A stretch of 64,000 nt of DNA from NCBI GenBank assembly GCA_026122225.1, contig JANEZZ010002877.1, positions 1,364,001 to 1,428,000 on the forward strand, given 5' to 3'. The translations under genes and the position numbers were made by a program. Under the pieces are notes generated by a model that saw only the letters and a list, made by a program, of their open reading frames with translations, did no database searches and had not been told where the DNA came from. Each line of letters starts with the position of its first letter. Position 1 is the stretch's first letter. The stretch is from Heloderma charlesbogerti (taxonomy: Eukaryota > Chordata > Lepidosauria > Squamata > Helodermatidae). This document shows positions 24,023 to 35,300 of this stretch, in pieces.

Positions 24023-24150
24023 GAAAAAGGCAACCAAAAAGGTCAGAGACAACTGGAGCAACTCTCTTACCAGGAAAGGTTACAACACTTGGGAAAAAAG
24101 CGAGTAAAGGGGTACTTTATGATAGAAGTGTATAAAATAATGCATGTTGT
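24023..24150 (+). repeat. left arm of a 128-bp inverted repeat (CR1-derived)
   Basis: This segment is the reverse complement of 25,431-25,558 with a single mismatch (G at about 24,091 against A in the partner). The sequence is CR1 C-terminal coding DNA (KGQRQLEQLSYQERLQHLG-like in plus frame). Both arms are as similar as a very recent duplication although CR1 itself is old. Confidence 0.9.
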
Positions 24151-24161
24151 AGCCCACCCCC

Positions 24162-24640
24162 ATCCAGACACATGAGCCCCTTGCTCCTCCTTACCTGGAC
24201 CCATGGGAACACCTGCAGCCATTGTCATCTTGGACGGAGTCACCGTTTTCTTTTAAAATGGCAACTCTACTTCTGGTAATCAAATGTTTCGTAGATTGTG
24301 GCCATAAAGGGGCCAATTCCGCAATATTACAGGCATATTTACACCTGTAATGTTGTGCAGATGGCCTGTTTATGGCCACAATCTACACAATTACAGAAGA
24401 AGGAGAGTCACCATTTACAAAGAAAATGGTGACTCCTTCCAAGATGGTGATGGCTGTGGGCACTCCCCGTAGGTCCAGGTAAGAAGCAGGGGGCTCGTGG
24501 GTCTGGATGAGTGGCTGTCCAGCTCGGCCCAAAGCACTTCAGATCAATTCCGGCCCACTCCAGAACCAGACCACTTTGGTCTGAATCACCCCGATCTGCT
24601 TCAGGATTCGGGGTATGGATTGAAGCAGTGCACAGCCCTA
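24162..24640. mobile_element. palindromic hAT-like element (family E), second copy
   Basis: The left arm (CATCCAGACACATGAGCC, TTACCTGGACC, GGAGTCACCGTTTTC...) is an imperfect reverse complement of the right arm (...GAAAATGGTGACTCC, GGTCCAGGTAAG, GGGTCTGGATG). The right arm continues 150 bp further to GTGCACAGCCCTA, rc TAGGGCTGTGCAC, a hAT-style end. The left end is truncated at the inverted-repeat junction, so no target duplication can be shown. The centre carries GCAATATTACAGGCATA and its partner. Confidence 0.65.
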
Positions 24641-24895
24641 ATAAAAACAGAAGAGCACCCTTGCTGGATCAGACCAAAGACCCATTACGTCCATCCCTTT
24701 CCTGATGTTATTCCCCAGTGACTGGTATTCAGAGGCATGGTGCCCCTGAACCTGGAGGTAGTATACAGCTAACATGACTAGTAGCCACCAATAACCTCAT
24801 CCTCCAACGATTTTTCAAATCCCCTTTTATAGCTACGTTGGTGGCCATTTCCCCAACTTGTGACAGAAGTTCCATAGTATAACTATGAGCTGTGT

Positions 24896-25322
24896 CAGCC
24901 CCAGCCCAAGGTCTCTTGGGAGAAAACACACGCTGCCTCATCACAGCCTCCTCTCCCTACCCCTCCGTCTGTCTCCCCTTACCTTTGCTGCAAGTTTGGC
25001 TCTTCTGACTGCAGAGCTCGTGATAGCTTGGCTGAATCTAATGAGACCTGGGCAACTGTTGTGAGAGCCCCGTAACTGTTTTTTGGCTGCACAGCTCTCC
25101 ACAGAACCAATGTGATGGCAAAGATGAACGCACACAACGAGGGAAACAGTAGGAGGGTGGCTGCTCGAGAGAGTCCCGCCAGCCATTCTTGCTGTGGCAA
25201 ATGCAGAGCACCTCCTGGAGGCAGCAGCAGTGGAAGGCCCTCCTGGCTGGGGAGAGTAGCATAATTCCCCTCCACCTCCTGCAGCAGGTGCCTCACCCTG
25301 CTTCATGATAGGGTCAGCCCTG
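24896..25322. mobile_element. hAT-like non-autonomous element in CR1
   Basis: It starts CAGCCCCAGCCC and ends GGGTCAGCCCTG, that is CAG...CTG with partly inverted ends. Flanking octamers AGCTGTGT (24,888-24,895) and CGCTGTGT (25,323-25,330) match at 7 of 8, and removing the element restores a continuous CR1 sequence. No transposase is present; ORFs inside lack domains. Confidence 0.72.
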
Positions 25323-25430
25323 CGCTGTGTAAAAAAAGTATTTCCTTTTTTCTTTCCCACCATTCAACTTTACTGGATGACCCTAGTATTAAGAGAGAGG
25401 AAGAAAAACTTACTTCTATGCACTTTCTCC

Positions 25431-25558
25431 ACAACATGCATTATTTTATACACTTCTATCATAAAGTACCCCTTTACTCGCTTTTTTCCTAAGTGTTGTA
25501 ACCTTTCCTGGTAAGAGAGTTGCTCCAGTTGTCTCTGACCTTTTTGGTTGCCTTTTTC
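25431..25558 (-). repeat. right arm of the 128-bp inverted repeat
   Basis: Partner of 24,023-24,150, identical at 127 of 128 positions on the opposite strand. The spacer between arms (24,151-25,430) holds family E, the CR1 tail and a hAT insertion. Confidence 0.9.
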
Positions 25559-25942
25559 CACACCTTTGTAATTGCAGCTAATGCTGTGGATTTTTGTTTC
25601 TGTTTCCTTATTTTTATTTGGATTAGTTGTTTTATTGCTTTTGGGTGAAAGGTGGTATATAATAAATAAATACCAAACAGTTATTTTACAAACAAGCTAT
25701 TAAAAAATCTATAGAAATACAGAATATTCTCTATATAGAGAATATATGATTGGAATAGACATTCCAATCATCTAATAATGACTTACCTGTACCTCTTCTC
25801 CGATGTATATAAGAACAAAAATACCTGTTCTGTTTTCACTAGAGCTGTGCACAAATGGCCTGTCAAAATTCTCCAGCCTATTTGTGGGCAGAGAAATTGG
25901 GGGGACAATGTCACTGAATTTCTCCTAGGGGAGGAGAAATTC

Positions 25943-26907
25943 TAGGGATGGGGGAGAATTTCTCCCTGAAACTTCAGGGGGCCGAGTGCCAACGCATTCG
26001 GTCCTCCGAAGGTTGTTCGGGGAGAAATTCTCCGCCCCCCGCCCCCCCTCCCCGGGATGGGACTTACCTTTCACGAATGTCCCTCCCAGCAGCGGGTCCC
26101 GGCGGCGGTTCGGCAGGTCTTCATCAGGGGCGGGGGTGGCAGCCGGTCTTTCGACCGGCTGCCGCCGCCGCCATTACAAGAAAAGTTAAAAAAAAAACAA
26201 AAAACGCCCCTGTGATAGGCTACGTAACAATTAACGTAGCCTATCACGGCTAGATTTGCAAAGTCAGCCATGATAGGCTACGTTAATCGTCACGTAGCCT
26301 ATCACGGGTGACTTTAAAAAAAAAAAAAAAGCACGTACAGCCAATGGCGGCCCCCATAGGGAGCCGCCATTCGCATTCCTTATTTGGTCCCTGTAGTCTA
26401 CGTAAAGATTTACGTAGACTACGGCGAAAATAAGGACAACGCAAATAGCGTTGCCCTTATTTTCGCCGTAGTCTATGTAAATCTTTACGTAGACTACAGG
26501 GACCAAATAAGGAACGCGAATGGCGGCTCCCTATGGGGGCCGCCATTTGTGTACGCGCTTTTTTTTTTCCCCCAAAGTCACCCGTGATAGGCTACGTGAC
26601 GATTAACGTAGCCTATCACGGCTGACTTTGCAGATCTAGCCGTGATAGGCTACGTTAATCATTACGTAGCCTATCACAGGGGCGTTTTTTTTTTCTTTTG
26701 AAGTTCGCGGCCGGGGAGACGAGGCGCTTCTCCCCGGCCTGAATTTCGGCCGGGCGAGGCAGGAAGCCTTCCCCCTGGCCTGAATTTCGGCCGAGCGAGG
26801 CGGGAAGCCTCCCCCCCCGGCCTGAACTAAGGGGGCAGCAGCGAAGCGCCTCCCCCCAACTGCAAAGCAAGCTGCGAGACCAGGTAAGTGACTTTCGTGC
26901 ATCCCTA
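25943..26907 (+). mobile_element. hAT-like element with nested multi-hairpin palindrome (copy C)
   Basis: It starts TAGGGATGGGGGAG, ends TTTCGTGCATCCCTA, and is flanked by a perfect 8-bp duplication AGAAATTC (25,935-25,942 and 26,908-26,915). The first 100 bp form a palindrome around GCCAACGCATTCGG. From 26,205 to 26,684 lies a palindrome centred near 26,444 whose arms each contain three hairpins: 26,212-26,247, 26,270-26,305 and 26,393-26,422, mirrored at 26,642-26,677, 26,584-26,619 and 26,468-26,497. ATGGCGGC-type and AATAAGG motifs separate them. Donor-like ACTTACCT (26,061-26,068) and AGGTAAGT (26,882-26,889) face outward. No ORF looks like a transposase. Confidence 0.85.
26205..26684. 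repeat. 480-bp palindrome with six internal hairpins
   Basis: The left edge CGCCCCTGTGATAGG is the exact complement of the right edge, and hairpin positions mirror about 26,444.5 (for example 26,212 maps to 26,677 and 26,305 to 26,584). Two stem types alternate: GTGATAGGCTACGT outside and GTAGTCTACGTAAA inside. A-runs and T-runs lie at about 26,315 and 26,560 in mirrored positions. Confidence 0.9.
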
Positions 26908-27114
26908 AGAAATTCTCCAACAGTTTCTCACAGATAGGGCTCACTATTGCCAGGGGTTGTAGCACAGCTTCTTTCTTTTTTCCTAAGGGTTATTGGTTTA
27001 TTGCACTGCTTCTGTAGGTGGCAACAGCATCTATAGTGTTGAGGCTTCCACTTTTCTGAGGCAGAATTTTTAATTTCTTTTGGTGGTATTTTTGAGTTTG
27101 CCTAATCACTGCAA

Positions 27115-27416
27115 TCAATCCTAAAGGAAATCAACCCTGACTGCTCATTGGAATGACAGATACTGAAGCTGAAGCTCAAATATTTTGGCCACCTAATGCA
27201 AAGAGAAAACTCCCTGGAAAAGACCCTGATGCTGGGAAAGATTGAAGGCAAAAAGAGAAGGGGACGGCAGAGGATGAGATGGCTAGATAGCATCACTGAT
27301 GCAATGAATATGAACCTGAGCACACTCCGGGAGAGAGCGGAGGACAGGAAGGCCTGGCATGCTATGGTCCATGGGGTCACAAAGAGTCGGACACGACTTA
27401 ACGACTGAACAACAAC
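27115..27416 (+). mobile_element. BovB (RTE) LINE 3' end
   Basis: Plus-strand translation gives the C-terminus of the BovB polyprotein (KIEGKKRRGRQRMRWLDSI, ERAEDRKAWHAMVHG) and the characteristic 3' end GTCGGACACGACTTAACGAC followed by CAACAA repeats. An 11-bp duplication AATCACTGCAA flanks it (27,104-27,114 and 27,417-27,427). It is 5'-truncated to about 300 bp. BovB is abundant in squamates and ruminants. Confidence 0.92.
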
Positions 27417-27839
27417 AATCACTGCAAGGTGGCCAACAGTGCTGTGTCTGTGCGTGTTTTCTCTCTCTATTACTCATCTTTCCATTGCTCTGCAGCCTCC
27501 CCAGCCACCTGCACTTTCTGAACTGAAAAAGCCTCATCAGGGCAATTGCCTCATGATGTCTTCCTCAGGATGGTTTTGACTAAAGTGCGGGAAGCTGAGG
27601 AGGCTACAGGCTGCCACAGGGATTACTGTACAATGACAGACAGGACACTCATGCACACTCCTCAGCCACCTCATCAGTAAGGTAAGCCCAAGAACCCCAA
27701 ACCCAACCCATGAGAATTTCTCTGAAATGTCTCCTCCTTTGAATTTCTTTTAAAAGCAATTTCTTTACTATCAAATTGAATGACAATGGCCAAAAAAATG
27801 TGGGAAAAATTTTCGGCCCTGCACTGTACTAGTTTTCAC

Positions 27840-29876
27840 TACTTACAGTCATCAGAATTTGATAACCAAGGTATAAGAAAAAAATTTTAAAAGGTTTTTA
27901 AAACTTCACAGACTGTCCAGCAAAGAATATGGTACGTCCAATCTATTAAAAAGTGACTTTAGCCATTTTCTCTTGCTTCCCACTATTATTCTATACCTAT
28001 AAAAAGGATTCAATAAAATCTCTAAACCTTGAAGCTTTCACCTGGAATGAGTAGCAACTTCAAGACAAATTCTAAAAAACTGCTCTCACTGCAGAAACAA
28101 AAGCAGTACATTCACCCAACACACAGCCGTTATGTATAACCCCTTTAGCATTAGGCAGTAGCCCTTTAATATTAGAGAGGAGCACAAAGGGAGACCCCCT
28201 TTTCACCTCAGTATTGCAGCTCACTACAGAGACAGCAATTGACCTTTCTGCCTAGTATCAAAGCATTGGTCCTTTAACATGAGGTGCATAGGTAGGATAA
28301 AAGGACAGCCTCCAATGCCTCAGCTATACAATAAAGAGGCTGGCCATGGAGAATACACACACAGCCGGCTCGGTTTCTTCTACAATTAAAGCATTAAATC
28401 TTTTAGGAAGGGGAAGCTTGCAATGGGTACAGCTTGCAGCTGTAGTAAAAGTAGCCAGGTGAGCAGAACAGGGATGGTACTTTGCCCTGAGTAATTAGTT
28501 ACACAGCATCTATGTAACCGTAAATTCTTAGAAAGCCAAGTATCAAATAAAATTATTTCTTTTAAAGTTTGAGAAAAAATTATTGGTTCCAAGGCCTGCA
28601 TTTAACATTAGCAATCCTGCTATGATTAACATGATCTCTCAGCACCTGCATCTTAAAAAAAAGTACTCATAAGTAAACCTTTGTTGATTACGCTATCAGT
28701 TAATATTGAACGTCACTGAAGTCTCATTATCTCACCAAGTTGTCAAGACTGGATCAATTCCCATCCATCAACCTGAAAGACTACCTCAAACTTCACATCC
28801 AAACACATGTAACTGATACTGTAATTAAGGAGCAGCCTTAATGATCCAGTCAGCCAAACCAATGCTGCCAGCAAATCTAAACTCAGGTACAAGTCTTTGC
28901 TAGGATTATGTAACTTCCAGTAACTGCAGGTTAAAAAATATGGGACATCAGAATTAAAAAAAGTATTCTGTGTCACAGAGCCATGCCATTCTTCCAAATT
29001 CAGTAATTAGAAAAATAATATCATAATGACAGAAAATGTGACACAAATCCTTATTTCAGAAATCTGTTGGTGATTCTGAGACGTTAACGGCGCTACGTTT
29101 AACAGAGTTGACATGTTGGATTAATTAGCTTATGTAACTATTAGCATTGCCTTAAAAGGTTCTTGGTTTGAATCTGCTGGTACTTTTCTTGCATTTCAGT
29201 AATGTATCACCTTTGTATTCACGGTTGGTGCCAGCTTTAAGGGGGCCTGGGGCAAGGTGCCCTCATGAAGGAGAGTTGCACCACCCTGGTGGGACCTAGC
29301 TGCACCATCTCACCCTGGTGGACCTTCCCCAAGCTTTCCAGGTTGTGGGAAGGGGGCCTTTAAAAAACAACAACATTTTTGCACTATGAGGCAAAATGGC
29401 CCTGAGTTCACTACAGCGTTGCCATGGTTTTTCCAGAGCACCATGTTTTTTTTAATTTTAAAAGATGCCTCTGTTGGGCCGGTTCTTAAAGTCAGTTCTT
29501 AATCCTAAAAGCTTAAAAGAAATTTGCCACCCCACCCTGCAAAAGTGCAAAAGGTGTCTGCACGCCGGCAGTCAGTGAATGGGCTGCAAAGGCAGGGAGG
29601 AACTTTCCGCTCTGCACTGTGTTATTTTCTCTTTATTTATAGACCACGTTTTAAAAATCCAAAGAAGTGAACTATACCAACATCAAAAACCCAGTCTAAT
29701 ATTTAAAATCTATCTAAAACATAATAAAGCTCAAGTTAGCAGTGAATTAAGCATTAAAAACTTTCCAAGAGAAACATCTGAATGACAAACAGTACATAGA
29801 CATTCCTTTCCTGTACTCAGCAGCTCCCTCTACAAAACAGTGTTTGCCAGCACCAACAAAGCTGTCTCTCTTTTTC
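27840..29876. other. AT-rich non-coding stretch
   Basis: I see no gene, RNA or clear transposon. Open frames are short and compositionally ordinary. Confidence 0.5.
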
Positions 29877-29878
29877 TA

Positions 29879-31504
29879 CAGTGCCTTGCATAAGTATCCA
29901 CCCCCTTTGACTTTTCCACACGTTGTTGTGTTACAACCTGGAATTAAAATGGATTTAATTAGGATTTCTTGTCACTGATCTACACAAAATAATCCATAAT
30001 GTCGAAGTGGGGAAAAAAAATCTACATATTTTACAAAATGATTTACAAATAAAAAACTGAGAAGTCTATATTGCATAAATATTCATGCCCTTTGCTGTGA
30101 CACCCCTAAATAAGCTCTGGTGCAACCAACTGCCTTCAGAAGTCACATAATTAGTTGAATGGAGTCCACCAGTGTGCAATTCAAGTGTCACATGATCTCA
30201 GATTAAATACACCTGTTTCTGGAAGGCCCTAGAGTTTGTAGGAGAGCATGTCTAAACAAACAGCATCATGAAGACCAAGGAGCTATCAAAACAAGTCCGG
30301 GATAAAGTTCTGGATGGTTGGGTTATAAAAAAAAAAAAATTCCAAACCAGGAACATCCCCCAGAGCACCATTAAATCCATTATTATAAAAACGAAAGAAT
30401 ATGGCACAACCATGACTCTGCCTAGAGAAGGCCGTCTACCAAAACTCAGTGACCAGGTAAGGAGGGCATTAGTGTGAGAAGCAACTAAGAGGCGAATGGT
30501 AACTCTGAAGGAGCTGGAGAGATCCACAGCTGAGAATGGAGAAACAGTCCATGGGACACCTGTCACCCAGATGCTCCACAAAGCTGGGCTTTATGGAAGA
30601 GTGACAAAAAAGCCATTTCTGTGGGAGGGACACCCCATATTAAATCCTATTTGGATTTTGCCAAAAGGCATGTGGGAGACAAAGCAAACATGTGGGGAAA
30701 GGTTCTCTGGTCTGCTGAGACGAAAACAACTTTTTGGCCATACTGCAAAACCTTCTGTGTGGCATAAAACCAACAGTGCTCATTGCCCCAAGAACACCAT
30801 CACCACGGAGAAGCACGGTGGCGGCAGAATCATGTTGTAGGGATGCTTTTCATCGGCAGGGACTGGGAAACTGGTCAAGATTGAGGGCAAGATAGATGGA
30901 GCCAAATACAGGGCAATTCTAGAGGAAAACCTGATTTAATCTTCAAGGGACCTGGGGTTGGGTCAGAGGTTCACCTTCCAGCAGGACCATGACCCTAAAC
31001 ACACAGTCAAATTTACACTGGAGTGGTTTAAAAATAAGAACCTTAATGTTTTAGAACAGCCCAGTCAAAGCCCAGACCACAATCTGATTGAGAATCTGTG
31101 GCAAGACTTAAAAATTGCTGTTTACCAACAGTCCCCATCCAACAGTCCCCATCCAACCTGACAGAGCTTCAACAATTTTGCCAAGAATGGGCAAAAATTG
31201 CAGGATCTAAATGCCCAAAGCTGGTAGAGATTTATGCCAAACGACTCACAGCTATAATTTCTGCCAAAGGTGCTTCCACCAATTATTGACTCAGGGGAGT
31301 GAATACTTATGCAACCAACAAATGTCAATTTTTTTTGGTTTAATTAACTTTTGTGCCACAATAAAAAATATTTTGCACCTTCAAAGTGTTAAGTATGTTG
31401 TGTAAATCAAATAGTAAAAATGCCAATTAAATCCATTTTAATTCCAGGTTGAATTAACAAAATGTGGACAAGTCAAAGCAGGGGGGGACTTATGCAAGGC
31501 ACTG
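29879..31504 (+). mobile_element. Tc1/mariner element, inactivated
   Basis: Inverted ends starting CAGTGCCTTGCATAAGT (left) and their complement ending ACTTATGCAAGGCACTG (right) are alike over roughly 90 bp and are flanked by TA (29,877-29,878 and 31,505-31,506). The 1,626-bp length is normal for an intact Tc1 element. It encloses a broken transposase frame. Confidence 0.95.
30268..31288 (+). pseudogene. Tc1-like transposase pseudogene
   Basis: A DD34E-family transposase, the DNA-cutting enzyme of Tc1 elements. The translation has the N-terminal helix-turn-helix region (KTKELSKQVRDKVLDGW, about 30,268-30,400), then HGGGRIML (about 30,815), FQQDHDPKHT with the second catalytic Asp (about 30,980) and SPDHNLIENLWQDLK with the third catalytic Glu (about 31,070-31,110). 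In-frame stops follow VRRALV and GGGRIML, and frameshifts lie near 30,690 and 31,130. The codon where the first catalytic Asp is expected (WSDE in relatives) reads GCT, giving WSAE. It cannot make active enzyme. Confidence 0.92.
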
Positions 31505-31506
31505 TA

Positions 31507-32849
31507 ACTTCCTGGAGAGTTCTCCTCCAAGAACTTCACAAGCCAATGCATGATTTCTCCTGGTAGGTTTCATTTGTTTTTGCAAAACCTGAACACAATG
31601 TTCATGAAATACTTTGCCAAATGACCAACCAAGATTGCAGAGCGTTGTGATCATTCAACAACCTTTCCCTCCTCCTATCTCTGCTTGGCATTTTATACAT
31701 ATACTAAAATACATCACTTCCACTTTCTCGTATAGGCAAACTTGGAACTACAGAGACCAATGAAGCCCTTACTGGGGATGAGTAACTGCTACCTTTAGTA
31801 TTGACAACTAATATTACCCCACTTTTGCTACCTTTTACAGGCTTCTTCTTTATGCATTATCTTTTCAGGGGTGTATCTAGAAGTGGTCAAGTTGAATAGA
31901 ATAAGAACATACATAGATACATCTGTCAGACATTCAGGATTGGCTGTGCCTCCTGACTTAGTGAATGACAAACCAGGGTTTGCTGCTGTATGAACAGCCC
32001 TCAGACCCCCCACCCCCCCACCGAATTATTTTATACAATAATCCTACTGCATTCCCCAAACACAAGAAATACAGGATACGCTATAACTTCATTTTGAATA
32101 AAATACATATGCAGCACATCAAACATAACCCTGCCATTCAGTGTAGACAATGCTGAGCTAACCGCCCCAATGGTCTGATTCAGTATAAGGCACCTTCCTA
32201 TTCCCATAATAAAGACATGTCTTCGACTCATTTTGTGAAAACCCACCATACAAACCTACTTCAACAAACCATGCATGAGCATTCTTCAATAACCACTCAG
32301 AGCTTCTTCTCAGGGAGAAGAAACTCTTAAAGGGATAGCTGTTAGCAGATGAATGATGAATCACAGTTTTATGTCATTTAGGAAACTGGTGCGGCAGCAG
32401 TACTTCTGTCTTGGGACATGAAGAGCTAAGCCTTATAAAAGGGTTTAGTCAGAGAATGGTGAAGTTGAGAGACAAGCATTTGCTCTTTGAGTAGTAATAT
32501 AGATGGTTTGTTTTTGCTTGGCTGCTATTGCTGCTGTCAAGTTCATTTGGTAAATATGTACATAGGTTTCTGTTGCAGAAGCAGCACAATAAGCCACACT
32601 ATTTGACAAGTCTTACACCAAGACTTCACCACCTCATCCACCACCCCAAAAATACAAGAATGTTAACCTGAAATTGTGTTCATTGTAACTTCTGCTGTAT
32701 TTGTTGTATTTTATAATGTCAGGATTACATATGATGGCTGTTAAACCAATCGTATTTTTTTTTTTGGTTTGGTGTAATAATGTAACAGAAAGTACATGAA
32801 ATTGGGAAAAATTTAGATATGATTAAATAGTGTATTAATTAAGAGTGAC
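31507..32849. other. non-coding stretch with a SINE tail fragment
   Basis: At about 32,130-32,205 lies the 3' end of a tRNA-derived SINE on the plus strand (TGGTCTGATTCAGTATAAGG). Otherwise I see nothing recognisable. Confidence 0.5.
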
Positions 32850-33030
32850 TAGGAAGCTACCTTATACTGAGTTAGACCATTCATCCATCTAGCCCAGTAT
32901 TGACAACATTAACTAGCAGCAGCTGTACAGCCAGGGATTTTTCTAGTCCTACCTAGAAACGCCAGGAATTGAACTTGGGACCTTCTGCATGCAAAGCATA
33001 TGCTCTGCCACTGAGCTAGAGCCCTTCCCT
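32850..33030 (-). mobile_element. tRNA-derived SINE
   Basis: On the minus strand it begins GGGAAGGGCTCTAGCTCAG, a tRNA-like A box, then GCAGAGCATATGCTTTGCA and the B box GGTCCCAAGTTCAATTCC. The tail has GTCTAACTCAGTATAAGG. This head-tail combination is a common squamate SINE. The tRNA-like part does not fold as a functional tRNA with acceptor stem, so it is not a tRNA gene. Confidence 0.82.
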
Positions 33031-35300
33031 GTGGGCCTGTGTGTTTCTAAATTTGACAGATACGATATAGCTAGCTACCACTGTTTCTTCCCGACTACAG
33101 CTTCTTCTTCCTGGATTAATCACATGAGCAAGCCCAGCCAAGCAGCGATCATATAATGAATGAGATAAAGTCATGATGTGGCATAGCCAATCAGATCTAA
33201 TACTGGTGTAACTAATGGCAAACAAAACCATTTGAGGGAGAGAGTATGCACATGCACAAAAGAGGTCAGGTAGATTACTGATTGCAACAATCTAGTATGG
33301 GGTGCAATGTAAATTAATAGATGAACATTTGTCAGACATTAGCTCAAAAAATGAGTTAATGACACTGTTTCATGTATTCTAAAAACAGTGAGCAATTTTG
33401 GCACAATTTAATCAGAAACAGTATGTGACAAACTTCAGTCAACCTTCCCCCCCCCCCAAAAAAGAAAGGCAAGTCCTCTCCTAGTGCGAAGTATTTAATC
33501 TTCATTTTATTATTTTACTGACCACTATTAGAATCATAACGTATTGGAAGCTGATACAGCAGTAGATTTGCTTGCCGTTGGTTATTCTTTTTCAGACCTT
33601 AGGATAGATAATATCTGCAACCGTACAATTTCTCCATAGGCTATAAAAGGTTCAAGAAGCCAGCATAGGTCTGCTTGAGTCCTTTTAGGAGGATGAAACA
33701 TCAAACAGCCGCACTTATCTTGATTCTTTAGGGGAGAGATGGGCTTCCTCAAAAGGGCATGACCCTTTTGAGGAAGCTTGTATTGATGTGAGTAACGGTA
33801 ACAGCCAAAATAGCATCTTGACTACAAGAATGAGAGTAATGCATAGCTCACACAGAGGGACAAAAGTCGTAGGACGTTACTTTCCTTTTTAACTTTTGTG
33901 GCTTGTATGCCACAGAGAACATTCTCCTGCCCTGTTCCCTTTCAAAATGCATATAAATTCTATTTGTTACTTATACTGTAAACCTACCCCTGTATCTTGT
34001 GCTTACTATAACCACAAAATTCAGTATTAAACATTTGCTGTGCCTCTGTGTTTATATTACATCAGAGGAGTCTAAATGATGCTGTGCAGTTATGTACATA
34101 CAGTAAAATATGTAACAATCTACAGTGGCCCTGTTGGGATATAACACCCAGCCATGGTTTGTGTTAAGCACGGCTTGTTGAATAAGCCAGAATCCAGTTC
34201 AGAGACATTCAGAAAAACATATATTGTTTTCGCCTGGGGTTTGTCGTCCTTCTTCTTGCCCAGTTGCCATACCGAAGCCCTTTTGGTTGACTGAGGCCTG
34301 GCATTACCAGTTTTTACCACTGGCCAGCTGTAGAAGTGAGACAGGAAATATGAATGTTTTCCTCCTCAGAGGTTCTCAGCCAAGATAAAACCACTCTAAA
34401 GCATTCCTCCTTTCCCCCACTCCAAGATACTGCCCACAAAAGTTTGTTATCCCTCTTTAACGCTTTCCTAGCAACCATTCCAGTGTTATTATTTATTGTA
34501 TTTATTTAATGGATTTTATTTATTTATTTAAAATATGTGACCACCTTTCCGGTATACAACAATAAAATACTGAATAAAAATTGATGCAGTATTAAACCAC
34601 CTTTTCAAAATCCGTATTTCAGGGTAGATCATCCTCCTGCTGTTCTTTCCACTGTGGCTACTCTTTCAATAAAGACATAAGTTGTTGTTTGTTCAGTACT
34701 AAAACTTTACTGGGTCTGGTAAGCAGGCAGAAGAACAGCTGTTCACAAAAGCTAGAGTCCTTAGGACAGAAGAGGGGGCTGGTAGATTGTTGCAGATGCA
34801 GAAACAGAGTTTAGCAGAAGTGGTGGTAGAGGTGGTGGTTCAGGGAAGCTTTAAGTCAAACCATGTAATTGCATCTGTTGAATTGCTGGTATAGCTTGCT
34901 AAGACCAACGTGTGCTTTTAACATATATCCATTGCTAGATATAGGTAACAACACCTGTGGTCCTTTAATTTAAAAAAAAAAAATCCTTTGCAAGTCTGCT
35001 GCATTGCTAAGCTGGAGAGTATGTCAACAAAGAAATGGGTGGGGAAAGGAGCCTTTTGTCAGACAGACTGAGGAAGCAGGGAGGGAACTGTGAAAGCACT
35101 AGCAGGAATCTCTTAGACTCAATTTATCTTGTATTTGAACTTGTTTTTCCTTCACATCTCTTTATGATCCCCGCAGGCAGTGGGGATCGAGAGATGCAAC
35201 GAAGTAAGATTAAGCCAGGATACTGAGTTTGGATGTAATAACAGACCATAGCTAGTGCAAAATGTGATTCACAAACTTCAAACCATAGTTTCAGATCCTG
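33031..35300. other. AT-rich non-coding stretch
   Basis: No gene is visible. A LINE-like AT-rich tail lies near 34,495-34,600, and a T/A-rich spacer at 34,965-34,985. Short sequences with AAACCATGG-type motifs (near 34,135 and 35,276) resemble one arm of the palindromic repeat at 47.8-48.2 kb. Confidence 0.45.

Larger units (their letters stand above)
24646..25560 (-). mobile_element. CR1 LINE 3' end, split by a hAT insertion
   Basis: The minus strand runs from C-terminal coding sequence (25,560-25,331) through the insertion to the CR1 3' UTR (24,895-24,646), which includes ACTGGTATTCAGAGGCAT and ends at CTGGATCAGACC-type sequence. It is interrupted at 24,896-25,322. Its outermost 128 bp is duplicated in inverted orientation at 24,023-24,150. 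Confidence 0.82.
25840..27831. mobile_element. outer hAT-like element hosting two insertions
   Basis: The ends TAGAGCTGTGCAC and GCACTGTACTA are roughly inverted and are flanked by a perfect 8-bp duplication, GTTTTCAC (25,832-25,839 and 27,832-27,839). Inside lie copy C (25,943-26,907) and a BovB end (27,115-27,416). Without them the element would be roughly 0.7 kb. No transposase is visible. Confidence 0.78.

Noticed and set aside
26212..26677. CRISPR-like repeat array
   Set aside because: The repeats are palindromes arranged as mirror images, spacers are not uniform, and everything else indicates a vertebrate genome.
26071..26965. Several ORFs across the hairpin elements (for example with VIGYVTINVAYHG)
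   Set aside because: They translate the ATAGGCTACGTAA hairpins and appear on both strands because the DNA is palindromic. They do not look like proteins.
27102..27422. ORF on the minus strand at the BovB site
   Set aside because: It is the antisense of the BovB 3' coding region, whose plus-strand translation matches the family.
32950..33030. tRNA gene on the minus strand
   Set aside because: A and B box sequences are present but the acceptor stem and full cloverleaf are not, and the SINE tail follows.
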